Assembly (NCBI GenBank): GCA_024220525.1
Contig: JAMYWO010000371.1
Coordinates: 1-10,257 of the forward strand
Source of the DNA: Cochliopodium minus
Lineage: Eukaryota; Discosea; Himatismenida; Cochliopodiidae
Reading direction: 5' to 3'
Length of the DNA stretch: 10,257 nt
Shown: positions 1 through 8,029 of the stretch, piece after piece
How positions within the stretch are numbered: the first letter of the stretch is position 1
How the letters are laid out: each line of letters opens with the position of its first letter
The notes under the pieces: generated by a model
What the model was told of the DNA's origin: nothing
What the model saw: only the letters and a program-made list of their open reading frames with translations
The model's database searches: none
Program-made: the position numbers and the translations under genes

Positions 1-72
1 TTTTTATTTTTATTTTTATTTTTATTTTTATTTTTATTTTTATTTTTATTTTTATTTTTATTTTTATTTTTA
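1..72. repeat. (TTTTTA)n hexamer tandem array, cut by window edge
   Basis: Twelve perfect head-to-tail copies of the hexamer TTTTTA run from the first base, so the array probably extends to the left. It decays into imperfect T-rich sequence after base 72. It lies on the 5' side of the acceptor at 302-303, so it is most likely intronic. Confidence 0.9.
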
Positions 73-303
73 TTCTTTCATATTTATTTTTAGTTTTATT
101 TTTATTTTTATTCTTTTATTTAAATTTTTTTATTAACATTTTTTTTATTTTTAGTGACTGTAAAATTATTTTTATTCTTAAACATTTTTTTTACATTTTT
201 ATTTTTTTTTCATTTTTCATTTTTCACTATTTATTTTTATTTTTATTTATTAAATTTTTACAACATTCATTTTTTATTTCTTAATTTTTATTTTTAATGA
301 TAG
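1..303 (+). other. T-rich intron (3' part) upstream of the last exon
   Basis: About 300 bases of nearly pure T/A with no open frame end in an AG at 302-303 (aatgatag), followed at once by sequence of normal coding composition. T-richness on the sense strand matches most other introns in the window. The 5' splice site lies outside the window. An untranslated leader is less likely, because the frame at 304 is open from its first base. Confidence 0.7.
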
Positions 304-591
304 GGTTCTTTTGATGAGAACAGCGAACCAACTTTTGACAAGAAGGACTTTGAAATTTTGCAAGAAATGTATCTCAATGAAAAGAAAGCTAGAGTCGATC
401 TTGAACAAAGGTTTAGTGAGTTTCAAACTATGGCTGTGGATAGGATTCTAAAACTTGAAAAGAATCTGAGCGAAATAAACGAAATGTTGAGTTTTGCTAA
501 CAAAGTCAGCTCTGGAAACAAAAAATTTACCAACCCCAGCACAATCAAAGAACTTAGTTTACAAGATTTGTTTGAAAGCAAAGATAAATAG
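304..591 (+). CDS. C-terminal exon of an unrecognised protein with coiled-coil tail (5' partial)
   Basis: I do not recognise this protein. From the acceptor at 302-303 one frame is open for 95 codons to the TAG at 589-591, starting GSFDENSEPTFDKKDF. There is no ATG near the acceptor. The earliest is at codon 22, so the exon is read as the continuation of a spliced gene entering from the left. Roughly residues 20-65 of the exon have heptad-like spacing of hydrophobic residues among charged ones (LEQRFSEFQTMAVDRILKLE), as in an amphipathic coiled coil. The end is polar (KELSLQDLFESKDK). Composition is far richer in G and C than the flanks, which supports coding. The gene converges on the RING ligase gene. 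Confidence 0.7.
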   Translation, partial: GSFDENSEPTFDKKDFEILQEMYLNEKKARVDLEQRFSEFQTMAVDRILKLEKNLSEINEMLSFANKVSSGNKKFTNPSTIKELSLQDLFESKDK

Positions 592-779
592 TAGAAGAAA
601 AAGAAAAAAGAAAAAACTATTTTTATTTTGGTTTTTTTTTTTTGTAAAACTTTTTTTTTGTAATTTTTTTAAAAGAAAAAATTAAAATTTTATAAAATTT
701 TTTTTCGTGTTTTTTAAATTTAATTTTGTGTGTTTCATAAAAAATAGATATCATACAATAAATACAAAAATTTTCTCAT
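592..779. other. Convergent 3' spacer with candidate poly(A) signal
   Basis: This AT-rich 188-base spacer lies between two converging stop codons. AATAAA on the + strand at 757-762 could serve the left gene. In sequence this AT-rich such hexamers are common, so the assignment is weak. No RNA gene or conserved structure was seen. Confidence 0.4.
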
Positions 780-2308
780 TCAAAGGTAAGGCAACCTTCT
801 TTTGCAAACACAACACTCCATCTTGTGTTCCATCCATTGGAGCAAACACTGCTTGTGGTACAAATGGTTGCAAGGGGTGATCATGTAAGAGTTATCATGA
901 TCAGACAAGTCTATATCACTCAAACAAATGACGCAAAAAAACTTTTTCTTGGTTTTTTGGTTTGAAGTGTCAAGATTAATCTCATTTCTGACAACATTGT
1001 CACTGTCAAAATTATTTTTGACTACAGTGTCAAAAAAGATTTTCTCATCTTTTTCTTTATCCTCGTTATCTTCGTTTAAATCTTTGTCTTCATTTAACAA
1101 GTTGAGATCGAGACTGTGTTGGTAGTCGTATTTGGGAGGGGAGAGGAAGTTGGGGATGAAGAATCTTGAGCCGATCTTGTCTTGGAGCCAAAGGACCAGG
1201 TTTTGCATGAACAGCCAAACGCAAAGGAAAAGAATCAACTTTGGTTTTGGTTCTACAAAAAGAAAGTTCTTTGGACATCCCAAAAAATCTTTTTTTTTTT
1301 TCATTGAAAATAATTAATTAAAATTAAAAAAAAAAAAAGAATTCAAATAATTTAAATTGGAAAATAGGATTTAAAAAAATAATTTTAAAATATTAAATTA
1401 CGAATAAATAAATAAATTGATAAAATGCAAAGAACAAAATTTTTTAAAATAATCAAATTTAAAAAAAATCAAAAAATAATAATAAATTCATTTTGAAAAT
1501 GAAAATGAAAATAAAGAAATAAACTTACAAAATAACAAATTTAAAAAATAAAATTATTAAAATAACAAAATAATAAAAAATGAATAATTCAAAAAAATAA
1601 AAAATATGTTAAAATTAAAAAATCAAAAATAAAAATACTTACAAAAAGGCAAGTATAAACGAGAAAGAGAAGTTCCAATGACATATTTCATTTTCAAGCT
1701 TTTAGAGTAGTTCCCGATGCAATTTGAGTAGATTTGAGGAATCCAGAAAGAGTAAAAAACGATGAGGAAGATGTCGAAGAAGGAGAAGAAGTAATAAAGA
1801 AGGATGAAGCCTGAAAACAAAACAGAGTAAAATCTCATATAGAAAACTCCCAACTCTATTCTAATGTTCCCTACTCCCTCCCTAATAATAATATTTATTA
1901 ATTTATTTTTTTATTTTTTATTTAATTTTATTTTTTTTATTTTTTTTATAATTATTTTACATATATCATTTTTATTTTTTTTTAACATTTTTTAAATTTA
2001 TTGTTAATTATTTCTTATAATATTTACATTTATTTTAAAGTTTGTGTTTATCTTTTATATTTTTTAAATTAAAATTTTTTTTTTTTATTTTTTGAAAGAT
2101 TTTTTTTTCTTACAGTTTGGACTTCCAGATGGAGAGGAGATATCTCATTTGGAAGATGGAGAAAGAAGCAAATTTGAGGAAGGAGGCGATAGCAAACGCA
2201 TTGAAACAAGGTTCCATCATCTTCGAAGAAAATTTAAAAAAAATTTAAAAATAAAAAATAAAAAATAAAAAATAAAAAATAAAAAATAAAAAATAAAAAA
2301 TAAAAAAT

Positions 2309-2341
<33 letters not shown>

Positions 2342-4356
2342 CAATTTAAAAATAAAATATGATAAAATAAAATGTTAAAATAAAATTTTTTACCAATCCA
2401 GCAGTCAAATGCACTAAACAGAGATAAGAATCCAAAATAGATTGTTGGCCAATGGTGATGATTGAAACTTTGGAAATGGACTAGTAAAAAATAAAAAAAT
2501 AAAAAAAAATAATTCAAAAAAATTAATAAAAATAAAAAAATAGTGAATATAACAAAAAATTTTATGAAATAATCTCAATATTTGAAATAAATCACTGCTG
2601 AAATAATACAAAAAAAAAAATGAAAAAATAAAAGATGGAAAAAAATTTTTTTTTACGGTTTGAGAGTTTGTGTATTCAACTTGGTCGAGAAGCACGACAA
2701 CTTGGATGAAAGTAGCCAAACACATGAAGACAACATAGTTGAGTGCCTTCCTATAGTAGTCATCGAAGTAAATTGAATTGGTAGATATGGACATTTCAGT
2801 CTCGCAATTAGGACTGTAACTAATACCTTTTGGGAAAAAAAAATTTATTTGATTAATTCAAACATTATTTTTAAAAAGAATTAAAAAAATTCATTTTTTT
2901 TTTTAACCATATTGTTCGATGAATGGATTTGCAGAGCCGTCGTTTCTCTCGTCAAAATAATTTGGGTCTTCGTTCATTTTCTTCTTCATTTCGGGGTCTG
3001 CAAACTTGTCTAAATAAAATCAAAAAAAATGTAAGTTTTATAAAAAATTTTTTTTAAACGTTCAAAAATTAAATATTTTTAATTTTAAACATTTTTTTTA
3101 AAATTTTTATTTACCAAAATGAGAAAACTTCATGTAAAATTCATAGTAACACTTTTTGGAAAAAATTTCCGACTTCAAGCCTGTTTGGTTTCGCAACTTG
3201 GAAAACTGGAGCAAGATGTCAGAAACAGAGATGGTGTGGTTCAAGTTAAACTCGAACTGGATGTTCTGGAGGAAATTTCTTTTGCGATCTCGTTTGAAGG
3301 ACTTAGTCATCTCTAGATCATCATCATCATCATCGTCTTTGGTGTTTGATTTGGAAGGTAGAAAATTGTTATTGTTATTGTTTTTATTGTTGTTGCTTTC
3401 TTGTTGTGGGGAGACGTCGTTTGGGTTGGCTAACAAAATTAATTCTCCGCTTTGCCAGAAATAGAGTCCTTGGAGGAGGAATTTTGAGTTTCTGTTTGTT
3501 GTGTAGAGCCCATCTCTTAGCGTCATTGTGCCATAGACTATATCTTTTTTTTTTTTAATTGTTTTTTTTTTGTGGATGAAGATTAGATTTGATTATTTCA
3601 AAGAATAATTAAGAATATAGTAAGGAATTACTCAAATTTAATTTAATATTTTAATTTAAGAAAATAATATTTTTCTTTAATCTTTGATTTCTTGAATATC
3701 TTTGACATTCTTTTCTTATTTGAAACCAAGATTATCTGTGATTGATAAAGTTCAAATCTTCATCTGTTAGTTATTAAATTGGAAATTTCTTCCACTATTT
3801 GAAATTTTGATGCAAAAACATAGGTTTTTGTGGTATAGATAGATGTCTATGGATTAAGAATTTTGATATCATTAAAAATGAATATTGTTTTTGTGTATAT
3901 AATTTTGCTTATATTTTAATATCACAAAAAACTTTAAATAATATTCCCTGAAATAAGATTTTAGTTTGATTCAGTTCACTTAAAATCCATTTCAAAAATC
4001 ACTTAAATTTGATCATGATTAATCTGTATTTTATGCTTTTTGATTCGATTATATATGTTGGAACGAAAATTGTATGTACCTATACTGTCATAGGCAGATT
4101 TTTCATTCAATATCTTGAATACTGCCCTTCCATTTTCCTTTTTGAAATCATTCTTTCCAGTCTTCTGAAACATCCATATTCCTTTGTAAATGTCACTTAT
4201 ATTCCTTGGGATCTCTGATGGCAAGAATGTTTCGTTTGCATATGTTTGATTGAAGAGATGGATGAGATCCATATTGATTGGTTTGGATGATTCTTTCGCA
4301 TGTATTGTGAAAATCAAAATGATACAAAATATCAACTTTATGATGTAAATATTCAT
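780..4356 (-). CDS. TUL1/Dsc1/FLY-type transmembrane RING-H2 E3 ubiquitin ligase (8 exons, 639 aa)
   Basis: Exons in coding order: 4356-4080, 3543-3115, 3009-2908, 2826-2657, 2480-2394, 2220-2114, 1881-1643, 1288-780. All phases close to 640 codons ending TGA. An N-terminal signal peptide (MNIYIIKLIFCIILIFTIHA) leads into a lumenal domain containing IYKGIW, GRAVFKIL and YGTMTLRDGLY. Residues about 290-505 hold several membrane helices with the family signatures QVEYTNSQT, KVSIITIGQQSILDSYLCL, FQMRYLLSIW, YSFWIPQI and GCPKNF. The C-terminus is a RING-H2 finger: C589, C592, C610, H612, H615, C618, C629, C632, ending RRLPYL. Family members are the E3 subunit of the Golgi/endosomal Dsc complex (yeast Tul1, fission yeast Dsc1, plant FLY1/FLY2), ubiquitinating membrane proteins and, in fungi, acting in SREBP activation. 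Family assignment is from remembered motifs. The first exon and its splice sites are the least certain part. Confidence 0.88.
1289..1642 (-). other. Intron 7 of the RING ligase gene
   Basis: A 354-base A/T-rich intron, T-rich on the sense strand. Its donor is GTAAGT after the codon fragment T and its acceptor is AG just before ATTTTTTGGG. Joining gives LYLPFYFLGCPKNF, as expected for the family. Nothing else is seen inside it. Confidence 0.85.
1882..2113 (-). other. Intron 6 of the RING ligase gene, with reversed strand composition
   Basis: A 232-base intron with donor GTAAGA and acceptor attattattag. Unlike most introns of this gene it is A-rich on the sense strand, so the acceptor has no pyrimidine tract. 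Splicing rebuilds SKLEGVGNIRIELG in frame, matching the family between two membrane helices, so the intron itself is well supported. Confidence 0.85.
2251..2340. repeat. (ATAAAAA)n heptamer array in intron 5
   Basis: About a dozen near-perfect copies of ATAAAAA lie inside the intron at 2221-2393. On the sense (-) strand they read TTTTTAT. This is a low-complexity tract of the same kind as the hexamer array at the left edge, and it is likely length-polymorphic. Confidence 0.85.
3317..3395 (-). repeat. Trinucleotide-rich coding tract: Asp run and Asn run
   Basis: On the + strand ATC is repeated six times at 3317-3334 and followed by GTC, encoding seven aspartates. A GTT/ATT-rich stretch at about 3366-3395 encodes NNNKNNNNNN. 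Both sit in the lumenal part of the RING ligase as a disordered insertion. This is the only long amino-acid tract of its kind in the window. Confidence 0.85.
3544..4079 (-). other. Intron 1 of the RING ligase gene (long, not homopolymeric)
   Basis: This 536-base intron separates the signal-peptide exon from the rest of the gene. The proposed donor is GTACAT (another possible GT lies 6 bases upstream in the gene, in the same phase). The acceptor is either the AG at 3544-3545 or the in-phase AG at 3538-3539, so two residues are uncertain. It lacks the long A/T runs of the other introns. I found no convincing extra exon on either strand. Confidence 0.6.
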
Positions 4357-4640
4357 TTGTAGGTTTTGTTAAAGTAAACAATTAATACAATGTATATTCT
4401 TTTTATTGATAAATCTCCTTTCGATTTCAAAGATATCTACCTTCCAATTGATTTTTTTTTTTTATTTTGAAAAGTGAAAAAGAAATTTTTTCTGATTTTT
4501 CCAATTTATGAAAAATAACAAAAATACCCATTGACATTGGGTCTTGATATATTGAACATTTCAAGTTTCAAAAATGATCAATATTTTCATGTGGAGTTTT
4601 TTTATAAAAAAAAAAATTTGTTCAAAAAAGGAAGATTAAT
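4357..4640. promoter_or_regulatory. Shared upstream region of two divergent genes
   Basis: These 284 bases separate the start codons of the RING ligase (-) and the pseudouridine synthase (+), so they must contain 5' leaders and promoters for both. T and A homopolymer tracts occur at about 4450-4462 and 4600-4617. I cannot define a TATA box or a transcription start in this AT background. Confidence 0.5.
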
Positions 4641-6191
4641 ATGAGTGAATTCAAGAAGATCACAAATTTAAAAGCAACAAGAATAGATAAAATCATTTCT
4701 AATTTAGGATATTGTAGCAGAAAAGATGCAAATGTAAATATATAAATATATATTTTTTGCATAATAAGAATTTAATCCTCCATGGAAAAGCAATTATACC
4801 CCTATAATTTTCTTTATTTTTTATCATTCTTCATTTTTTCTTTTAATTCAAAGCATTGGATCAGAAAAAATGGATTAACTGTTGATGGTGTTCCTATTAA
4901 AGATACATCTTTGATTGTATATCCACATAGAATACAAATGAATGGAAAATCATTGCCATTTTTGTCACAAGAGTAAAAAAAAAATGATTTTTATAACGAT
5001 AAAATCTAAACTATTAAGATCAATATCCTCCATATAACGAATAAATTAGAGAATATTTTAATAATTGTATTATTATTCAATAATGATCTTGATCATTGAA
5101 TTTAAACACTATCTCTATATAATATAATCCAATTCATCCATTTGTTACTCAATATAATTGATTCTATTCAAATCATTTTCAATAATAATCAAAAGGATAT
5201 CATATTCATACTAATCCCTCAACATTTTTTCTAGCTTGACAATATTATTACACAAACCGAAAGGATATGTATGTTCAACATCAAGAGATTTTTCAGAAAA
5301 TAAGATTATATACGATTTGTTGCCTGTAAAAAAAAATTTTTCTATCTTGATAAGACTTCACAAAAAAAATTTAAAAAAATTTAAAATTTTTCTAGGAAAG
5401 TTTTTATGGAAGAGTCCCTGGTTTGAGTGTTGCTGGAAGACTCGATAAGTGGGCCAGTGGTCTAATCGTATTAAGCCAAGTGGGTTCTTTTGTTAATAAG
5501 TTGATCTCTCCTAAAAATAAGTTTGGATTCAAGAGAGTATATGAAGTTGAATTTGAAAAGCCATTTACCGGAGCAGAAAAAGAGATATTTGAATCAGGTA
5601 AGAAACTTTGTTTTTTATTTCATAATTTTTTTCTTGCAATTTTAAATGTTTTTGAATATTATTTAAAATAATTTTTATTTCATTCTAAAACTTTACTTTT
5701 TTTGTTTTTGTTTTTTTTGAAAATAAATTTTTATTTTTTACTTTTTAAAAATCTTTAATCTTTATTATTTTTCATTGATATTTTATTTTGAACTTGTTCT
5801 CTTTTAATCTGAATTAATTTCTTATATTTGTTTGAATTCAGGTAAACTAATTCTAAGAGGAGAAGAAACACCTCTCTTGCCAGCCAAATTCGAAGTGATC
5901 GAAAACAACCTCGAGCTCAACAAATTCGTCGCCCGCATCACCCTCAGAGAAGGACGCTACCATCAACTCCGCAGAATGATCGGAGCGATCGGAAACACCG
6001 CCGTCAACATCCACCGCACTCAAGTTGGTCCTTTGAAGTTGGAGAAGGACCTCGAGGTTGGTTTGTGGCAGCCTATTACTGAGAGACAGTTTGATAGTGT
6101 CATGAATCCTGAGAGTTATCCTACTCTTCAGCCTATTCATGAAGATCCTGAGTTTTATAAGATGGGTGCTCAAATCCAAAACTTGAATTAA
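4641..6191 (+). CDS. RsuA/RluB-family pseudouridine synthase (5 exons, 284 aa)
   Basis: Exons: 4641-4733, 4854-4972, 5235-5325, 5396-5597, 5842-6191, with phases 0, 2, 0, 1 and stop TAA. The enzyme class converts uridine to pseudouridine in RNA. Residues about 12-65 form an S4 RNA-binding domain: RIDKIISNLGYCSRKDAN joins HWIRKNGLTVDG across intron 1. The catalytic domain opens with LLHKPKGYVCSTSRDF (LNKPxG-like). It carries the catalytic motif SVAGRLDKWASGLIVLS with nucleophile Asp118, then RVYEVEF, then GRYHQLRRMIGAIGN and IHRTQVGPLKL near residues 206-231, as in RsuA/RluB/RluE/RluF. The length is normal for the family. The N-terminus (MSEFKKITNLKATRIDK) reaches the S4 domain within a dozen residues, leaving no visible mitochondrial or plastid presequence. 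The RNA target cannot be read from the sequence. The start is the first in-frame ATG before the S4 domain. Confidence 0.92.
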
Positions 6192-6391
6192 TTTTTCTTT
6201 TTGAAACAAAAAAAAAAAAAAAAATAAATCCACATCTCCTCTCTTGTTATTTATTAAAATGTTCTTTCTTGTTTTTTTTTTTCAAAGTCCTATATATGAT
6301 TTTTTTAAAGAATATCAACATTGAGTACTTTCATGAAAGATTATATTGTTAGAGAATATATCTGAAGAAAAAAAAAATTGCAATCTTAATC
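6192..6391. other. 3' flank of the pseudouridine synthase gene
   Basis: A 17-base A run (6208-6224) is followed by AATAAA at 6223-6228, which could act as poly(A) signal for the upstream gene. The remainder is AT-rich without an open frame, a tRNA-like fold or a clear repeat. Confidence 0.4.
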
Positions 6392-6529
6392 ATGGATCAA
6401 ATCCAAGGTAAATATATAAACATTCCATATCAGATATTTCAGCAAGAACTATTTTTTTATTTAACCAAATATAAATATCCTGTCAAATATAAAGATTTAA
6501 TATTTTTCATTTTGCAAGAAAGTGATTGA
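6392..6529 (+). CDS. Possible small gene or exon, 45 aa, unrecognised
   Basis: An ATG at 6392 opens 45 codons to a TGA at 6527-6529. The product starts MDQIQGKYINIPYQIFQQEL and ends FFILQESD. It has a plausible mix of polar and hydrophobic residues rather than the K/N or F/I runs of noncoding frames here. No family is recognised. The frame also contains a perfect-looking 35-base intron (GTAAATA at 6408 to TTTCAG at 6442), whose removal would give a stop after ten more codons, so the unspliced reading is longer. It could be a short protein, an upstream exon or uORF of the zinc-array gene, or chance. Confidence 0.25.
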   Translation: MDQIQGKYINIPYQIFQQELFFYLTKYKYPVKYKDLIFFILQESD

Positions 6530-6634
6530 ATGTAAAAATACATTCTATATTTGGTTGTTTTATATTGATATAAGAAACAATTTTCATCTTAAACTTTTGA
6601 TGTAAAAAATATTGTTTAAAAAGAATTGGAAAAA
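6530..6634 (+). promoter_or_regulatory. Immediate upstream region of the zinc-array gene
   Basis: An AT-rich 105-base leader or promoter region. The start codon at 6635 sits in AAAAAATGG, with A-rich sequence before it as is common in AT-rich protists. No specific element was identified. Confidence 0.3.
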
Positions 6635-7930
6635 ATGGAAATAAAAAAGAGAAATAGAAAAGAGAGGAAAGCAAGAAGAGAAAGGGGACTATGTTTTGGA
6701 TGTGAAAACGACAAAAAAGAGAAACCTCACCTATTTACAAAGGAAAAAGCAAACTGTAATGAGTGCATTTCGAAAAAGAAGAAAATAAAAGAAAAATTAA
6801 AAATGGAAAAAAATAGAAAGAAGAAAGAAATAAAGAAAGAAATGAAAAGAAAAGGGCAGTGTTTAAAGTGTCCAAACAACAGAAAAGAAAATCCTCTTCA
6901 ATTCAAAAACGACTACAGTATTCATTGTAATGAATGCATCCCGAAAAAAAAGGAAAGAGTCAAAAAGAAGAGGAAAAAACTTCAGAAATGCATTAAATGT
7001 CCGAACAATAGCAAGAAGAGACCTCACCTTTTTTGCAATGATCAAGGGTTTAAACTTTGCAATGAGTGTTATTCGAAAGAAAAAGAAAGGAGGATCAAAG
7101 AAGGGATATGTTTGGGGAAATACTTTAAGTGCGAAGACAAAATCAAAGAAAATACTCTTTATTTTAATTATGCCAAACTGGGCCATTGTAATGAATGTAA
7201 CTTGAGAAAAATCCAAGAAAATGATTATAAATGTGAATCTTGTTCTAATCAAGGTAGAAATGATCCTCACTTGTTTTTCTCGTATAACTCGAGAATTTGT
7301 AAAGATTGTTTTTTGATTGCAAAACAGAAGAGGATCAGTGAAGGTGAATGTTCAAGGTGTAAAAGAAACAGAAAGAAAAACGCTCATTATTTCGAAAACG
7401 AAACCATTGAATTTTGTAAATTTTGTAATTTGGAATTTATGGGAGAGGTAATAAATTTATTTTTAATAATTTTAAATTTTTAAAATTTTTTTTTAATTTT
7501 AAAAAAGACAACAAAAATCAAATTAGAGAACGGATTTATTGATAATTTCATTCTTGAAGAAATGTACAGCGAAGAAATGATTTTTGAAGATGAAGAATTT
7601 TATGGGGTGAAACAAGAGAAAGAACAGTCCTATGAACTGGTCAAGATGGAAAATAACCAAAAAATGAAATTGGAAAATGAAATTGTTAATAATTTTATTG
7701 TTGAAGAAATGGAATTTTCTTTGGGAGAAAAAGATCCATTTCTCAAAATTTTCAAACAAGAAAGTGATAAGTGTAAAGTTGAAGTAGAGAAGGAAATCTA
7801 TTTTGAAGAGAATAAAAAAAGAAAAAATGAAAATGATGAAGAGAGTGAAGAAAAGAGAAACAATTACAATAAAAAATTAAAAATGGAAAACGAGATTTTT
7901 GAGGATTTTATTGTTGAAGACATGGACTAG
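6635..7930 (+). CDS. Six-unit Cys4 zinc-ribbon array protein with acidic repeat tail (2 exons, 411 aa)
   Basis: Exons 6635-7447 and 7508-7930 flank a 60-base phase-0 intron (GTAATA...AAAAAAG); stop TAG. I do not recognise a named family. Residues about 20-264 hold six units of the form C-x2-C, then N/K-rich sequence with P-H-L-F, then C-x2-C, usually CNEC. They begin at 6692, 6860, 6989, 7109, 7232 and 7349. Strongly basic linkers such as KKKERRIKEG, probably helical, join them. The pattern suggests tandem zinc ribbons. The second exon encodes an acidic, Glu-rich tail with three copies of K(L/M)ENxIxxxFIVEEM. A basic zinc array plus acidic tail could suit a DNA- or RNA-binding regulator, but that is inference. 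The next gene converges on it. ATG 6635 is chosen as the first ATG of the open frame. Confidence 0.8.
6692..7426 (+). repeat. Six tandem Cys4 units in the zinc-array protein
   Basis: Units: 6692-6766, 6860-6937, 6989-7069, 7109-7198, 7232-7309, 7349-7426. Five have C-x2-C...C-x2-C with 17-19 residues between the pairs. Unit 4 begins C-x6-C. Conserved features are CIKCPNN-type openings, a central HLF, and CNEC-type closings. Linkers are 11-17 residues except for 31 between units 1 and 2. Confidence 0.85.
7520..7924 (+). repeat. Three copies of a 15-residue acidic motif
   Basis: Copies at 7520-7564 (KLENGFIDNFILEEM), 7667-7711 (KLENEIVNNFIVEEM) and 7880-7924 (KMENEIFEDFIVEDM). The consensus is K-[LM]-E-N-x-[IF]-x3-F-I-[VL]-E-[ED]-M. 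The last copy ends one residue before the stop. The regions between copies are of unequal length and do not match each other, so this is a repeated short motif rather than duplicated domains. Confidence 0.85.
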
Positions 7931-8029
7931 ACTACCAGAAAAATTCAAATTGGAAAAGAAAATAAATTAATTATAATTGAAAAAAAAAAAACAGTTATTT
8001 TTAATAAATAATCCAATTTTATTTTTTTT
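7931..8029. other. Convergent 3' spacer with candidate poly(A) signals on both strands
   Basis: A 99-base spacer between the stop codons of two converging genes. AATAAA lies at 7961-7966 on the + strand. Its complement lies at 8018-8023, just past the stop of the - strand gene. The very short spacer implies overlapping 3' ends. Hexamer assignments are weak in this AT background. Confidence 0.45.

Noticed and set aside
2114-2268. A + strand exon after the acceptor-like ttttcttacag at 2115
   Set aside because: The - strand of the same bases encodes NAFAIASFLKFASFSIFQMRY-type sequence that fits the E3 ligase family and closes intron phases on both sides.
3119-3558. Three overlapping + strand ORFs over the N/D-rich exon
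   Set aside because: They are shadows of the - strand exon. Their Ser and Leu/Cys runs are just the complements of the Asp and Asn codon repeats.
4782-4853. Start codon at 4782 for the pseudouridine synthase
   Set aside because: The sequence from 4734 to 4853 is an intron. Removing it joins SRKDAN to HWIRKNG and restores the S4 domain spacing, whereas the 4782 reading inserts an F/Y-rich stretch.
5853-6233. Long - strand ORF opposite the pseudouridine synthase
   Set aside because: It is a shadow of the conserved last exon carrying GRYHQLRRM on the + strand, and its own protein resembles no family.
6863-7270. A - strand ORF of about 135 codons opposite the zinc array
   Set aside because: It is the complement of Lys/Arg-rich coding, giving F/L/I-rich nonsense, while the + strand has the regular cysteine repeats.
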